Assembly: GCF_024436435.1 (NCBI RefSeq)
Contig: NZ_JAFMZP010000001.1
Coordinates: 620,001 to 684,000, forward strand
Length of the DNA: 64,000 nt
Direction: 5' to 3'
Origin: Desertivirga xinjiangensis
GTDB taxonomy: Bacteria; Bacteroidota; Bacteroidia; Sphingobacteriales; Sphingobacteriaceae
Position 1 is the first letter of the stretch. Each line of letters starts with the position of its first letter. The notes beneath the pieces are model-generated. The model was not told the DNA's origin, ran no database searches, and saw only the letters and a program-made list of their open reading frames with translations. This document shows positions 44,224 to 52,262 of this stretch, one piece after another. The translations under genes and the position numbers were made by a program.

Positions 44224-44448
44224 TCATGAATTCATATTTCTGTGATGCCTATAATACTCACTGAAATATCTCTCTTGTACCTTCCTTTGAGCAGCTTTTC
44301 TTGATTTTCTGAAGATATAGACAAAGAATAAGAGCCATAAACACCAGCCTGTAGTAAAGCCAGGTAAAAGATTATGCGAGCTTATTCCAGATAAAAATGC
44401 TCCTGTGGCGGTGAGGCAAATAATGCAAAAGAGGATGACGGTTTTCAT
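44224..44448 (-). CDS. Small membrane protein
   Basis: A 74-residue hypothetical protein with two hydrophobic segments (VILFCIICLTATGAFLSGI and GWCLWLLFFVYIF) and a strongly basic C-terminus (RKSRKAAQRKVQERY). It runs opposite to the tra operon and shares the bidirectional terminator. I recognise no family. Coding status is likely but not certain given the small size. Confidence 0.5.
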   Translation of the reverse strand: MKTVILFCIICLTATGAFLSGISSHNLLPGFTTGWCLWLLFFVYIFRKSRKAAQRKVQERYFSEYYRHHRNMNS

Positions 44449-44630
44449 AGGCGATGATGTATTATGAAGATAGTGAAAATGGAAATGACATCCAAATCTA
44501 GTTAGATAGACTGTTTCTTTACTACGAGGAAGGAGAACTTCGTCGAAGTTCTAGGAGATGAAATTAGCCAAGGAGTTCAAAATTCTTCGATTTTTACTAA
44601 ATTTAAATCTGCAAATCCTATTCGCTTATC

Positions 44631-44815
44631 ATGCATCTCAGTAAAGTAAAAATCACAAATTTTAAATGTTTTAAAGAAACTTCCATCCTTGAGCTGAATG
44701 CTGGGTTGAATATTTTAGTTGGAAATAATGAAGCAGGTAAATCAACAATTCTCGAAGCAATACATCTGGCTCTTTCTGGCCTCTCACATGGGAGGTACTT
44801 GAAAAATGAGCTTAG
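44631..44815 (+). pseudogene. N-terminal fragment of OLD-family/AAA ATPase
   Basis: The first 62 codons encode an SMC/OLD-type ATPase start: MHLSKVKITNFKCFKETSIL, Walker A GNNEAGKSTILEA at residues 32-44, and LSGLSHGRYLKNELSE. After this the frame loses similarity and stops at 44898-44900. OLD proteins normally continue for 500 residues or more with a TOPRIM nuclease domain, so more than 80 percent is missing. The fragment is fused to unrelated sequence, marking a deletion or recombination junction. Confidence 0.75.
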
Positions 44816-45422
44816 TGAGAACAATAGAAGATATATTAACATCTATTACACAAGCAGGCCAGGAAGATGCGTTAAAAGGACTCCGAGGTGCTCTTTTTGA
44901 ATTTCTGATGTACCCACTATTGACGAGAATTATCCTAACTCCCATATTGAAAGGTCAAGAATCATATCTAGAGTAAATGACATAGGAGAAAAGGAAACAT
45001 ATGAGTTTGATTATATTATCCACAGTTCACATCCTCCTGAAATCATTTTTTTAGAACTGAAAGGATATCATTCGGGTGCACATATTCCTCTTGGCGATAT
45101 CGATAGAAAATCTTCTTTAAAATGGTTTTTTAGGAGGACCTTACCTTTTGCGTTTAAAGATTACATGGCGGAGATAAAGAAGGGAAAGACTCCGAAAGCA
45201 GTTTATATAACCAGTGCTAATTTTTATAAAGACGGGAAAGAATTCATTACGAAGATGAACACTTCTAAGTTTAAGTCTGCAGAATTAAATTGTGGGTATG
45301 AAAGAGAATCACTAATGGAATTGCTGGACAAAAAAGGTTTTAAAGACGAAATTAAAATAATCAAAAGATTTTATACTAGGAATGGAAAGGAGGGTTTGGA
45401 CGATAATGGCGCTGAAGAATAA
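44806..45422 (+). pseudogene. Frame-disrupted PD-(D/E)xK-like nuclease fragment
   Basis: From ATG 44806 one frame reads EDALKGLRGALFEF. A one-base shift near 44900-44905 moves reading into the frame that continues DVPTIDENYPNSHIERSRI and then YEFDYIIHSSHPPEIIFLEL-KGY to a stop at 45422. The D...(E-L-K) pattern, a beta hairpin with Asp and ExK, resembles restriction-type nuclease cores. The C-terminal 85 codons remain open from an ATG at 45165. It looks like a degraded defence nuclease gene, now joined to the OLD-type fragment upstream. The nuclease call is inference. Confidence 0.5.
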
Positions 45423-45451
45423 GCCTTCACTGTTTGCCAGTTTTATAAAAT

Positions 45452-46285
45452 CTATAGCGCGTCAATTATTTCTTGCCTCCATTTGGTTCCATCACCACGC
45501 AAGTCCCTATGAAATAGTGACGGTGTAAAAAAGATGTTATCCAAAATTCCGAGGAAGTAATTGGATTTTTTCAGACCACCGCAAAACTCTGGTTCAGTAG
45601 CGATTGTAAAGCCTGCCAAACGTCTCAGTATCCATCTCAGAGTTTCACTGTTTGCCGAAAAAAGCTCCTTAATCGCAGCCTGTTTCATATAAGTGTACCC
45701 TTTAGTGTTGAAAGGGCTTTTTCCAGACGTCGGATTTCCGAACGTAAAAAAATCTAAGTCAATATCCAAATATACCTTTTGGTCTTCTATGCAAGGTACA
45801 TAAGCATCGAAGGCCTCCGTGCTTCTAAATATATTGATCGTATGGACATTTCCATAGATGTCCCTAATCTCTTCTTTCGCTTTTCTTCCGACGTCCTGTC
45901 TGCAGATGACGTAAACATCTTTTAATTTATTAAGCAGAAGTGCAGCCCTAATTTGAACATCATTAAAATGTGACAGCTTCGCCCACGTATACAAAGCAAC
46001 CTCCGCCCTGTTAGTTGTATCGAGCTCCTGAAGTTCTTCCAATTCATCTTTGTAAGGCGGTGCCAGGTCCTGGTGCCAGTCATAGCTGATTAAAGAAGGA
46101 ATTTCAGTAAGTAAATTATTAGTCCATTTTAGCCAATAGTAAAAGGCAAACCGATGCTCTTGAAACAAGGCTAGTTCAATACAATGGTCTCTCTGAAAAG
46201 GATGCAGGAGGATTTCCCTCATGCATCCTGGAGGTTCTAAAAAACTGATATGCTTTAAATATCTCTGGTCAATAGAAAAGGCCAT
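45452..46285 (-). CDS. Arginase-fold protein, UPF0489-like
   Basis: A 277-residue soluble protein. It has the metal-binding pattern of the arginase/deacetylase fold: SYDWHQDL with D69-x-H71-x-D73, and VYLDIDLDFFTF with Asp174, Asp176 and Asp178; an earlier EHRFAFYYW could supply another His. This arrangement is known from UPF0489 proteins, whose function is not established. The gene begins one base after the stop of the 195-residue gene upstream on the minus strand, so the two are a bicistronic unit. It lies in the accessory zone between the transfer operon and the integrases. Confidence 0.6.
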   Translation of the reverse strand: MAFSIDQRYLKHISFLEPPGCMREILLHPFQRDHCIELALFQEHRFAFYYWLKWTNNLLTEIPSLISYDWHQDLAPPYKDELEELQELDTTNRAEVALYTWAKLSHFNDVQIRAALLLNKLKDVYVICRQDVGRKAKEEIRDIYGNVHTINIFRSTEAFDAYVPCIEDQKVYLDIDLDFFTFGNPTSGKSPFNTKGYTYMKQAAIKELFSANSETLRWILRRLAGFTIATEPEFCGGLKKSNYFLGILDNIFFTPSLFHRDLRGDGTKWRQEIIDAL

Positions 46286-46286
46286 C

Positions 46287-46874
46287 CTAACCGCGGTATA
46301 ATGTTCTCGCTGTTTCTACTTCCTGTGGTAACAAGTTCATGTAGGCATTAGGACCATCCATTCTCAGCTTGAATCCTTCAAGTTCGAATGCCGTTATCAT
46401 GGTATCATTCCCGCAATACTTGTAACGGCCCTTTGAGACATAACTGCTAATCCGCTCGAATAAGTGCTTGAAGGTATAGGAACTACTTGTCTGATAAATT
46501 GTCTTAGCTTGTGAAGGAAATAGAATCCTAATTAATTCCCGGGCATTGTCAACGGAGAACTCCGTCTCATTATCCTTTAGAAAGGGGAGTTTGGAAATGG
46601 CCCAAATGATTTTGTCATCCGGATGAATAGAAGTACCTCTACCGGAATAATTAAACCACTTAATAATTTCTTCTTTTATTTCCTCAACTTGAGGGTCAAA
46701 AGGCCCACAAGAATCATCCCACATTTCAATTATGCTAACTTCGTGCATAAATCTTTGCTCTGTAAACTTAGGTTTAGCAATAAAGCGTGGTTCTTGGGAA
46801 TGAATAAGAAATGGACCTTCAGACTTGGAATTGTCCGGGTTGGTCCATAAGAATTTTGGAAACTTACGTGCCAT
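46287..46874 (-). CDS. Hypothetical protein paired with the arginase-fold protein
   Basis: A 195-residue soluble protein that I do not recognise. It has no signal or membrane segment, an N-terminus with KFPKFLWTNPDNSKSEGPFL, several Trp and Pro residues and a helical C-terminal half (ELIRILFPSQAKTIYQTSSS). It is immediately followed by the UPF0489-like gene with no spacer, suggesting the proteins act together. Possible roles include an accessory defence or toxin-antitoxin-like pair, but nothing in the sequence proves this. Confidence 0.55.
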   Translation of the reverse strand: MARKFPKFLWTNPDNSKSEGPFLIHSQEPRFIAKPKFTEQRFMHEVSIIEMWDDSCGPFDPQVEEIKEEIIKWFNYSGRGTSIHPDDKIIWAISKLPFLKDNETEFSVDNARELIRILFPSQAKTIYQTSSSYTFKHLFERISSYVSKGRYKYCGNDTMITAFELEGFKLRMDGPNAYMNLLPQEVETARTLYRG

Positions 46875-46959
46875 AAAAAATAACCAGTTTTTATCCAGGT
46901 GGCGCCCCTGTTTATATTGTGTAAAGATAATTATCTCATAATAATTTCCAATTGTAATG

Positions 46960-46996
46960 AGTAATAAAGCTCCACTTGTTAGAAGTGGAGCTCTTT
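46960..46996 (-). terminator. Terminator after the DUF5623-like gene
   Basis: AGCTCCACTT at 46968-46977 pairs with AAGTGGAGCT at 46983-46992 across GTTAG. On the minus strand it follows the stop at 47019 by about 27 bp, and the minus-strand 3' flank reads TTATTAC. Confidence 0.75.
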
Positions 46997-47018
46997 AAGT
47001 TTTAGCATTGAAGTGATC

Positions 47019-48188
47019 TTAAGACACACCTTTAGGACTAAGCAGTCTAACATCTCCAGCTGACAATGCTTCGGTCAACATGTTGAGAACTTTAGGTGTT
47101 TTTTCATGCACACCCCATTCCATCAAAATTGACTGACAGCGCTGCAAAGTTACTTCATTGTTATAATAGGGCGCCGAACGATCATCATAGAAGAATTCCT
47201 GTTCGAGGAAATCTATTTCCTTGTTAGGGGATATAACCCGCACTCGTCCTTTGGGAGACCGTTCCCAAATAGGAGAGTAGTCTCGGTTAAATAAAACCTC
47301 TTTGCCACTCTCGCATCTCCATTTTCCATAAGGAAGGTAAAGTCGCATAGGTTTGAAATTTCGAGCGGTACTTTGATTCTTCAATATAGTTACTTCGTGG
47401 CGGGCAGCATGAAAAATTCCCCCGTCAGAATACCCTTCAACAAGTTTCCTCCTATAATCATGGTGAAATACGATACCCAACGTGTTTTTTCCATTTTTTA
47501 TACGCACTAAGGTACCCGGTCTTAGCTGACCTCGATAGTAAAAAATAGGAGTTCTGAGTCTAGCAGGCCAATTGTCTAAAGCCTTAAATGCTAATTTAAA
47601 ACGATGTTCAAGTTTCTCCATAGGTTTGCAATCATGGTAAGACTGTAGGAGAATAGACCATGCTATCTTTAAGTTTCGTTTCAGTGTTGCCTTCCTTGTA
47701 TTTGAAGGACTAGTTTCAAAGCCGTGCCCACTGCGACCTAGGTAAATCTTGTTAAATTCTTCAGTAGGCAATTCCCGTTCGTTATATTCATTTCCCAACC
47801 ATGTTTCGAGAGTTGATCGTATGCTAAAGATAGCATTGTTTGCTCGTTTATAATATTCGACGGCATCCATTACCTCTTTAATTAATTTTCCTACTTTTTT
47901 ATGTCTCTTAACAGACATCTTTCGGTTTGGATGTTGATCGATTATAGCACCGGTAATTACATTATAATAATCTAACGCGGAAGTCGCGGGTATTGCGGGT
48001 CTTTTAATCTCATGTTTCCCACTGGATTTAGTTGGCTGGCAGTTTTGATAATTGTTCCAATTATCAAAACCATGTTCCCTGACAACTTGATTTAATGCCT
48101 CCATATGGGACATCTCAACCGTTCTACGTAATTTTTTTGCTTGACGTTTAATGCGCTCCGGATCAGGAACGTTTGTTCTGACTTTCAT
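47019..48188 (-). CDS. DUF5623-like hypothetical protein
   Basis: A 389-residue soluble protein. The N-terminal 60 residues (DPERIKRQAKKLRRTVEMSH, then NQVVREHGFDNWNNYQN) form the helix-turn-helix-like motif with G-F-x-x-W found at the start of DUF5623 and glyoxalase-related accessory proteins. The rest has several basic and Tyr-rich segments (YYRGQLRPGTLVRIKNGKNT, YLPYGKWRCESGKEVLF) but no recognisable catalytic motif. Such proteins are frequent next to integrases in genomic islands. Function is unknown. Confidence 0.55.
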   Translation of the reverse strand: MKVRTNVPDPERIKRQAKKLRRTVEMSHMEALNQVVREHGFDNWNNYQNCQPTKSSGKHEIKRPAIPATSALDYYNVITGAIIDQHPNRKMSVKRHKKVGKLIKEVMDAVEYYKRANNAIFSIRSTLETWLGNEYNERELPTEEFNKIYLGRSGHGFETSPSNTRKATLKRNLKIAWSILLQSYHDCKPMEKLEHRFKLAFKALDNWPARLRTPIFYYRGQLRPGTLVRIKNGKNTLGIVFHHDYRRKLVEGYSDGGIFHAARHEVTILKNQSTARNFKPMRLYLPYGKWRCESGKEVLFNRDYSPIWERSPKGRVRVISPNKEIDFLEQEFFYDDRSAPYYNNEVTLQRCQSILMEWGVHEKTPKVLNMLTEALSAGDVRLLSPKGVS

Positions 48189-48430
48189 TGATACTCCTAA
48201 ACTCGCTAGAAAAACGTCATTCGCCTACCGCTTCCCGAAACGAGAATAAGCGTTCAATAAATTTGGTTGAAAACGGTGCTTAAACAGCTTTGCAAAGACG
48301 AATGTCAAGCTCCCGTTTAGAGCTTAAAACAAATATAAGAAAAGATCGCCATTAATATAGACATCACTTAAAATTTCTTAAGCGTTAGAGTGACTTGTAA
48401 TTTTTTATTTTTTTTACATAATCAATCTTC
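48189..48430. other. Intergenic region before tRNA-Arg
   Basis: About 240 bp without coding character, A+T-rich towards the tRNA. Nothing was recognised apart from the promoter box directly downstream. Confidence 0.3.
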
Positions 48431-48438
48431 TATCTTTG
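48431..48438 (+). promoter_or_regulatory. Promoter -7 box of tRNA-Arg
   Basis: TATCTTTG matches the Bacteroidota TAnnTTTG element and ends seven bases before the first base of the tRNA, the expected spacing to the transcription start. A -33 TTG at the right distance is not obvious. Confidence 0.5.
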
Positions 48439-48445
48439 TCGCTCT

Positions 48446-48520
48446 GTTCCCGTAGTTCAATGGATAGAATTGTTGATTCCGGTTCAACTGATGGGGGTTC
48501 GAATCCCTCCGGGAACACCA
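48446..48520 (+). tRNA. tRNA-Arg (anticodon CCG)
   Basis: A 75-base cloverleaf including an encoded CCA. The acceptor stem GTTCCCG/CGGGAAC is perfect. The D stem is GTTC/GAAT and the anticodon stem GTTGA/TCAAC with loop TTCCGGT, giving anticodon CCG. The T stem is GGGGG/CCCTC with loop TTCGAAT. It decodes CGG. It is a typical integration target: two tyrosine recombinase genes point towards it, and a 44-bp copy of its 3' half lies 2.8 kb downstream. Because the tRNA is intact, the element carrying the integrases must have restored its 3' end. Confidence 0.95.
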
Positions 48521-48549
48521 AAGAAGAGCTCCCAGCGAAGCTCTTCTTT
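48520..48549. terminator. Bidirectional terminator between tRNA-Arg and integrase
   Basis: AAAGAAGAGCT at 48520-48530 pairs perfectly with AGCTCTTCTTT at 48539-48549 across CCCAGCGA. It starts at the last base of the tRNA and ends at the last base of the convergent integrase gene. Confidence 0.8.
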
Positions 48550-49793
48550 CATCTAAATAGCTTTACAACTGCCTCTTGTACTTCATCGACAATACTCCAA
48601 TCCTTTTCGATATAAATATCTGTTACCTTAGTCCCTTCATCTACATGATTTAAAGCCAAAGCAACATCATCTTTACTTTTTCTACACTTGTTTCTCGCAA
48701 GCGTTGCAAAAGTATGTCTAGCCCAGTAAAAAGTTACTTCTTCAATTTCAAGTAGTTTTTGTAGTTTCCTCATGCCATAACTCAAAGCTGTAGACAAGCC
48801 CGTGTGGGTAGAATAACGTTCTGAAAGTATACCGACATATTTCGCTACTAACGGCTTAGCTTCATCGACTATTTTTAAGCTTATAAAAGCTTGATCTTTT
48901 CTCTTACTCTTAGTCTTTGCTCTTTTATATTCTAGTCTGTCATTTACAATATTTGATCTTGTCAGGTAGTAAAAGTCAACGGAGTTAGTTCCGCACATAT
49001 ATAGTGACAGCATAAAGAGGTCCTTGGCTAGTTCAACTCGCCCATCAACCATTTCTGGCTTAAAGTTTTTAATTTTTAAAACTTCTGAAATTGTAAGGTT
49101 ACGTTTCTTAGTCTCTGGTCTTGGTTTAATCTTGTATTTTTTAAATGGATAGTTTGGTACTCTTATAATTCCAAGATCTTCATCATTATAATAATTTCTT
49201 GCCGCATTGAATAAAAGTCTTAAATCTCTCATGTGGTTGTGCAAACCAGCATCCGAAAGGGGAGGGCTGTTGATGATATAGGACTTACGGCCTGGAATAT
49301 TGCGAGTAAGGCTACGCTCGGTGCGTAAGTACTTCTCGTAATTCTCTAGCATTTTAGAGGTAATGTTAATTATTGGAACACTATCGTTTTTGAAAAAATC
49401 AATTAGACTAAATACAACAGCTCTAATGTTTCCTGCACTACCCGGTTTTCCTTCTTTTATTAATCTTCCGTAAAAAGCCCTCCCAAATTCTATGATGTCT
49501 ATTTCTTCAGTCCTAGCTGTAAGGTGTTTAACAAGTGCATCGCAGTCAAAAGAATAAAGCCTATCATTGAGTTCGCTTATCTTTTTTCTATAGGCGTTTA
49601 TTGTCTTATCCAAACTCAAAAGGATTACACTATCCTTAATTGATAAATCCTTCTTTAGCTGTTTATCCGTTACATGATGGTTAGTATCAAGGTATCTTGA
49701 CATCCTATTATGAGTGATACGGATTTTGACATTATACGTTCCGTCTGTTTTTTTGTGATGTTTAAGGATTGTTGCTTTTATAGTGGTTGACAT
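48549..49793 (-). CDS. Tyrosine recombinase / integrase (tRNA-proximal copy)
   Basis: A 414-residue integrase of the Bacteroidota conjugative-element type. An arm-binding and SAM-like N-terminal region (MSTTIKATILKHHKKTDGTY) precedes the catalytic domain. The RH motif is in FYWARHTFATLARN, the later His in LALNHVDEG and the nucleophile Tyr in TDIYIEKDW. The first catalytic Arg expected in the TGLR-type motif is replaced: the segment reads MCGTNSVDFYYL. An in-frame ATG 17 codons upstream exists, but MSTTIKA aligns with the start of the neighbouring paralogue. It points towards the adjacent tRNA-Arg. Confidence 0.9.
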   Translation of the reverse strand: MSTTIKATILKHHKKTDGTYNVKIRITHNRMSRYLDTNHHVTDKQLKKDLSIKDSVILLSLDKTINAYRKKISELNDRLYSFDCDALVKHLTARTEEIDIIEFGRAFYGRLIKEGKPGSAGNIRAVVFSLIDFFKNDSVPIINITSKMLENYEKYLRTERSLTRNIPGRKSYIINSPPLSDAGLHNHMRDLRLLFNAARNYYNDEDLGIIRVPNYPFKKYKIKPRPETKKRNLTISEVLKIKNFKPEMVDGRVELAKDLFMLSLYMCGTNSVDFYYLTRSNIVNDRLEYKRAKTKSKRKDQAFISLKIVDEAKPLVAKYVGILSERYSTHTGLSTALSYGMRKLQKLLEIEEVTFYWARHTFATLARNKCRKSKDDVALALNHVDEGTKVTDIYIEKDWSIVDEVQEAVVKLFR

Positions 49794-49853
49794 TTTAAAA
49801 CGGTTAGGGTGAAATATTTTAGGAAAACTTGTGTGAACGACCAATAAAGTTTG

Positions 49854-51116
49854 CTAGGCACTCCTAGTTGATAATTTCAGAAGTTCAACTACCGCTTCCT
49901 GAACTTCATCAACAATCTTCCAGTCTTTTTCAATATAGATGTCTGTGGTTTTTCTACCTTCATCAACATGGTTTAATGCTAATGCAATATCATCTTTAGA
50001 TTTTCTACATTTATTTCTGGCAATGGTTGCAAAGGAATGTCTCGCCCAGTAAAAGGTCACTTCAGAGATATTAAGCTGCTCTTGGAGCTTACGCATGCCA
50101 AAGCCAAGAGCTGTAGCAAGACCTGAGGCAGTAGAATATCGACTGGAAAGTTTACCTAAATACTTACTTAGTATAGGCTCTGCTTCTGCAATTACTTTAA
50201 TGCTTATAAAAGCTCCGTCTTTTCTTTTGCCTTTAGTTTTTGATCGATTATACTCTAAACGTCCGTTATTTAGATCACTTTCGTTTAAATAATAAAGATC
50301 CACCGAGTTTATTCCACACAGGTAGAAGGATAACACAAATAAATCTCTTGCCAATGTTACCCGAGAATCTTTATCTTCTGTATTATGATCGCGAATTTTG
50401 AGAATAGCATCAATATCTAAATTCCTTTTTCTGGTTTCAGCGGGAGGTTTAATTTTGTATTTTTTGAATGGGTAGTGAGCTACTTTTATGATCCCTAAAT
50501 CCTCGTCATTAAACCGATCTCTTATCACATTGAATAGCAAACGCAAGTCTCGCATGTGATTATGCAATCCGGCATCAGATAGGCCTTTACTTTGAATTTT
50601 AAACTCCTTCTTGTTCTGGTGCTTTCTGATCAGCTCTCTATCTGACCGGAGAAATCTTTCGTAGTTCTCCAGCATTTTTGCAGTTATTTCCGTAATGCTA
50701 ATTTTGTCTCTTCCAAAATAATCTTCGAGGCTATTTACTACTTTTCCAATGTTAGCTGCGCTTCCAGTTCTGCCACTTTTCTTTAGTTCGTCTATGTAGC
50801 TCCTGCCAAAGCTTATTATATCAATTTTCTCATCTGCTGTTTTCAGAAATTCCACAAGGGATTTACAATCGAAATAATCTAGCCTGTCCTCTATTTCACT
50901 GATTTTTCTTCTGTAGCCATTAATGATCTTGTCTAAGTTCATTAATAGGATGTTATCTTTTATGGACAAATCTTTTTTTAACTGCTTATCAGTGACATAG
51001 TGGTTGGTATTCAGATAGCGACTTACTCTTTGATGGGTAATTCTTATTTTTACATTATAAGTTCCATCACCTTTTTTGTGATGCCCTAAGACGACAGCTT
51101 TAATGGTAGTTGACAT
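49854..51116 (-). CDS. Tyrosine recombinase / integrase (distal tandem copy)
   Basis: A 420-residue integrase, closely similar along its whole length to the gene directly downstream on the minus strand. Shared landmarks are the MSTTIKA start, KIRITHQRVSRYLNTNHYVT, FYWARHSFATIARN, LALNHVDEG and TDIYIEKDW with the nucleophile Tyr. As in its partner, the first catalytic Arg position reads LCGINSVDLYYL. About 60 bp separate the two genes, which look like a duplication followed by divergence. Tandem recombinases may form a heteromeric integrase or give different specificity for integration and excision. Confidence 0.9.
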   Translation of the reverse strand: MSTTIKAVVLGHHKKGDGTYNVKIRITHQRVSRYLNTNHYVTDKQLKKDLSIKDNILLMNLDKIINGYRRKISEIEDRLDYFDCKSLVEFLKTADEKIDIISFGRSYIDELKKSGRTGSAANIGKVVNSLEDYFGRDKISITEITAKMLENYERFLRSDRELIRKHQNKKEFKIQSKGLSDAGLHNHMRDLRLLFNVIRDRFNDEDLGIIKVAHYPFKKYKIKPPAETRKRNLDIDAILKIRDHNTEDKDSRVTLARDLFVLSFYLCGINSVDLYYLNESDLNNGRLEYNRSKTKGKRKDGAFISIKVIAEAEPILSKYLGKLSSRYSTASGLATALGFGMRKLQEQLNISEVTFYWARHSFATIARNKCRKSKDDIALALNHVDEGRKTTDIYIEKDWKIVDEVQEAVVELLKLSTRSA

Positions 51117-51443
51117 AGGTAGGATTTGTAAAACATTTGTAAAACAATAACGATAAATTTAGCAAAAAAGTTTGAAAAAGAAGTAAAGCTAAAAGATTAC
51201 AAGGAAAGCTTTAATGTGCTTTTTTGATAGGAATGTCCGCTATTTTCTGATTTCACCGAGAATTTAGAAATCGAGAAAACGGAATAGAATGTGAGTTTCC
51301 GGTACCATCGATAGGGGTTCGAATCCCTTCGGGAGCACTTTTCGTTTCTATCCACCATCAATCACCTGGCTGTTTAAAATTCTTTTGATGCGGTTTTGTA
51401 GCATCTTAGAGCGTGTTCACGTAATTAGGGATATTAGGTTTTT
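51117..51443. other. Non-coding region between integrases and core genes
   Basis: About 330 bp without a gene. It contains the tRNA-Arg 3'-half remnant (51295-51338) and, further right, the leader of the lipoprotein gene. I see no tRNA promoter before the remnant, so it is not an active tRNA. Confidence 0.5.
51295..51338 (+). repeat. tRNA-Arg 3'-half remnant, probable attachment site
   Basis: The 44 bases match the 3' half of the tRNA-Arg at 48474-48517 at about 36 positions, from the anticodon loop (TTCCGGT) to the acceptor end, including an uninterrupted GGGGTTCGAATCCCT. It lacks the 5' half and the CCA. This is the expected scar when an element integrates into a tRNA 3' end: the intact gene at one end and the displaced original 3' end at the other. 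It probably marks the right boundary of the integrated DNA. Confidence 0.75.
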
Positions 51444-52211
51444 ATGAAAAAACTAAAGATACTCGGGGCCTTGTTGTGCGTTCTGATAGCAAGTTGCCAA
51501 AAAGAAGATTCAGAGTCTGCTCATCCTCAGTCACGCGTCAGGGAAAGTAAGTTTTATTATTTTGATGGAACTTATTATCGCCAGTATTATTACTATGATG
51601 CAAGTGGGCAATTAGTCCGTGATGAAGACAGAAGGGATGATGGCGCTTTAATGTCATCCAGGCAGTACCAATATGAAGCTAATCATTTAAGTAGTGTCAG
51701 CCTGCACTCAGCTCATGCCAGAGTTGCTGAAACAAAATATATCTACGAGGGCGATAAACTCCGTCGCCAGGAATATTTCGAAATAAAGGAAACAGGGGCC
51801 GAAAAAGTCTTTGAACAAGTCTACGATTACAACGAAGAGGTGCTGAACAAAATTACCGTCAATTATTTTAATCACGTGCCGTCTTACTATGTTATTGTTG
51901 AATATAAGGGCAATAATATCAGCCGGCAAAAAACCTTTAGAATACCTGAGAATACGCTCAAGGAAGATGCAGTTTTTAAATACGACAATAAAATCAATCC
52001 ATTCTATAACCTGATGCCTACTTTAGGGAATGCCAGGTATAATTCCGTTAACAATCTGATCAAGGTCAAAACCACCAGATATCCCGAAGACACAGTTCAG
52101 GAAGTTAATATTCGATACGAGTATCAGAATAATCTTCCTGTTAAACAGTTTAATGCACTAAGTGACGGTACGAAGCTTCACGAGCAAACCTACAGTTACG
52201 AAAGATTTTAA
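51444..52211 (+). CDS. Hypothetical lipoprotein with YD/RHS-like repeats
   Basis: A 255-residue exported lipoprotein: LKILGALLCVLIASC gives a lipobox with Cys at about residue 18. The mature part has repeated Y-x-Y-(D/E)-x-(S/N)-G strands (YYYDASGQLVRDEDRRD, YQYEANHLSSVSL, YIYEGDKLRRQEYF), similar to single RHS/YD-type beta repeats. It is likely surface or periplasmic. Function is unknown. It is the first gene right of the integration scar and appears to be core chromosome. Confidence 0.7.
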   Translation: MKKLKILGALLCVLIASCQKEDSESAHPQSRVRESKFYYFDGTYYRQYYYYDASGQLVRDEDRRDDGALMSSRQYQYEANHLSSVSLHSAHARVAETKYIYEGDKLRRQEYFEIKETGAEKVFEQVYDYNEEVLNKITVNYFNHVPSYYVIVEYKGNNISRQKTFRIPENTLKEDAVFKYDNKINPFYNLMPTLGNARYNSVNNLIKVKTTRYPEDTVQEVNIRYEYQNNLPVKQFNALSDGTKLHEQTYSYERF

Positions 52212-52247
52212 AATAAAAAAGCTATCCGAGGATAGCTTTTTTATTTT
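52210..52247. terminator. Bidirectional terminator with 18-bp stem
   Basis: AAAATAAAAAAGCTATCC at 52210-52227 and GGATAGCTTTTTTATTTT at 52230-52247 are exact reverse complements with a GA loop. It separates the lipoprotein gene (plus) from sucC (minus). Confidence 0.88.
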
Positions 52248-52262
52248 AAAATCTTTTATTAC

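Noticed and set aside
51295-51338. A second functional tRNA-Arg
   Set aside because: There is no 5' half, D arm or promoter box; only the region from the anticodon loop onward is present.
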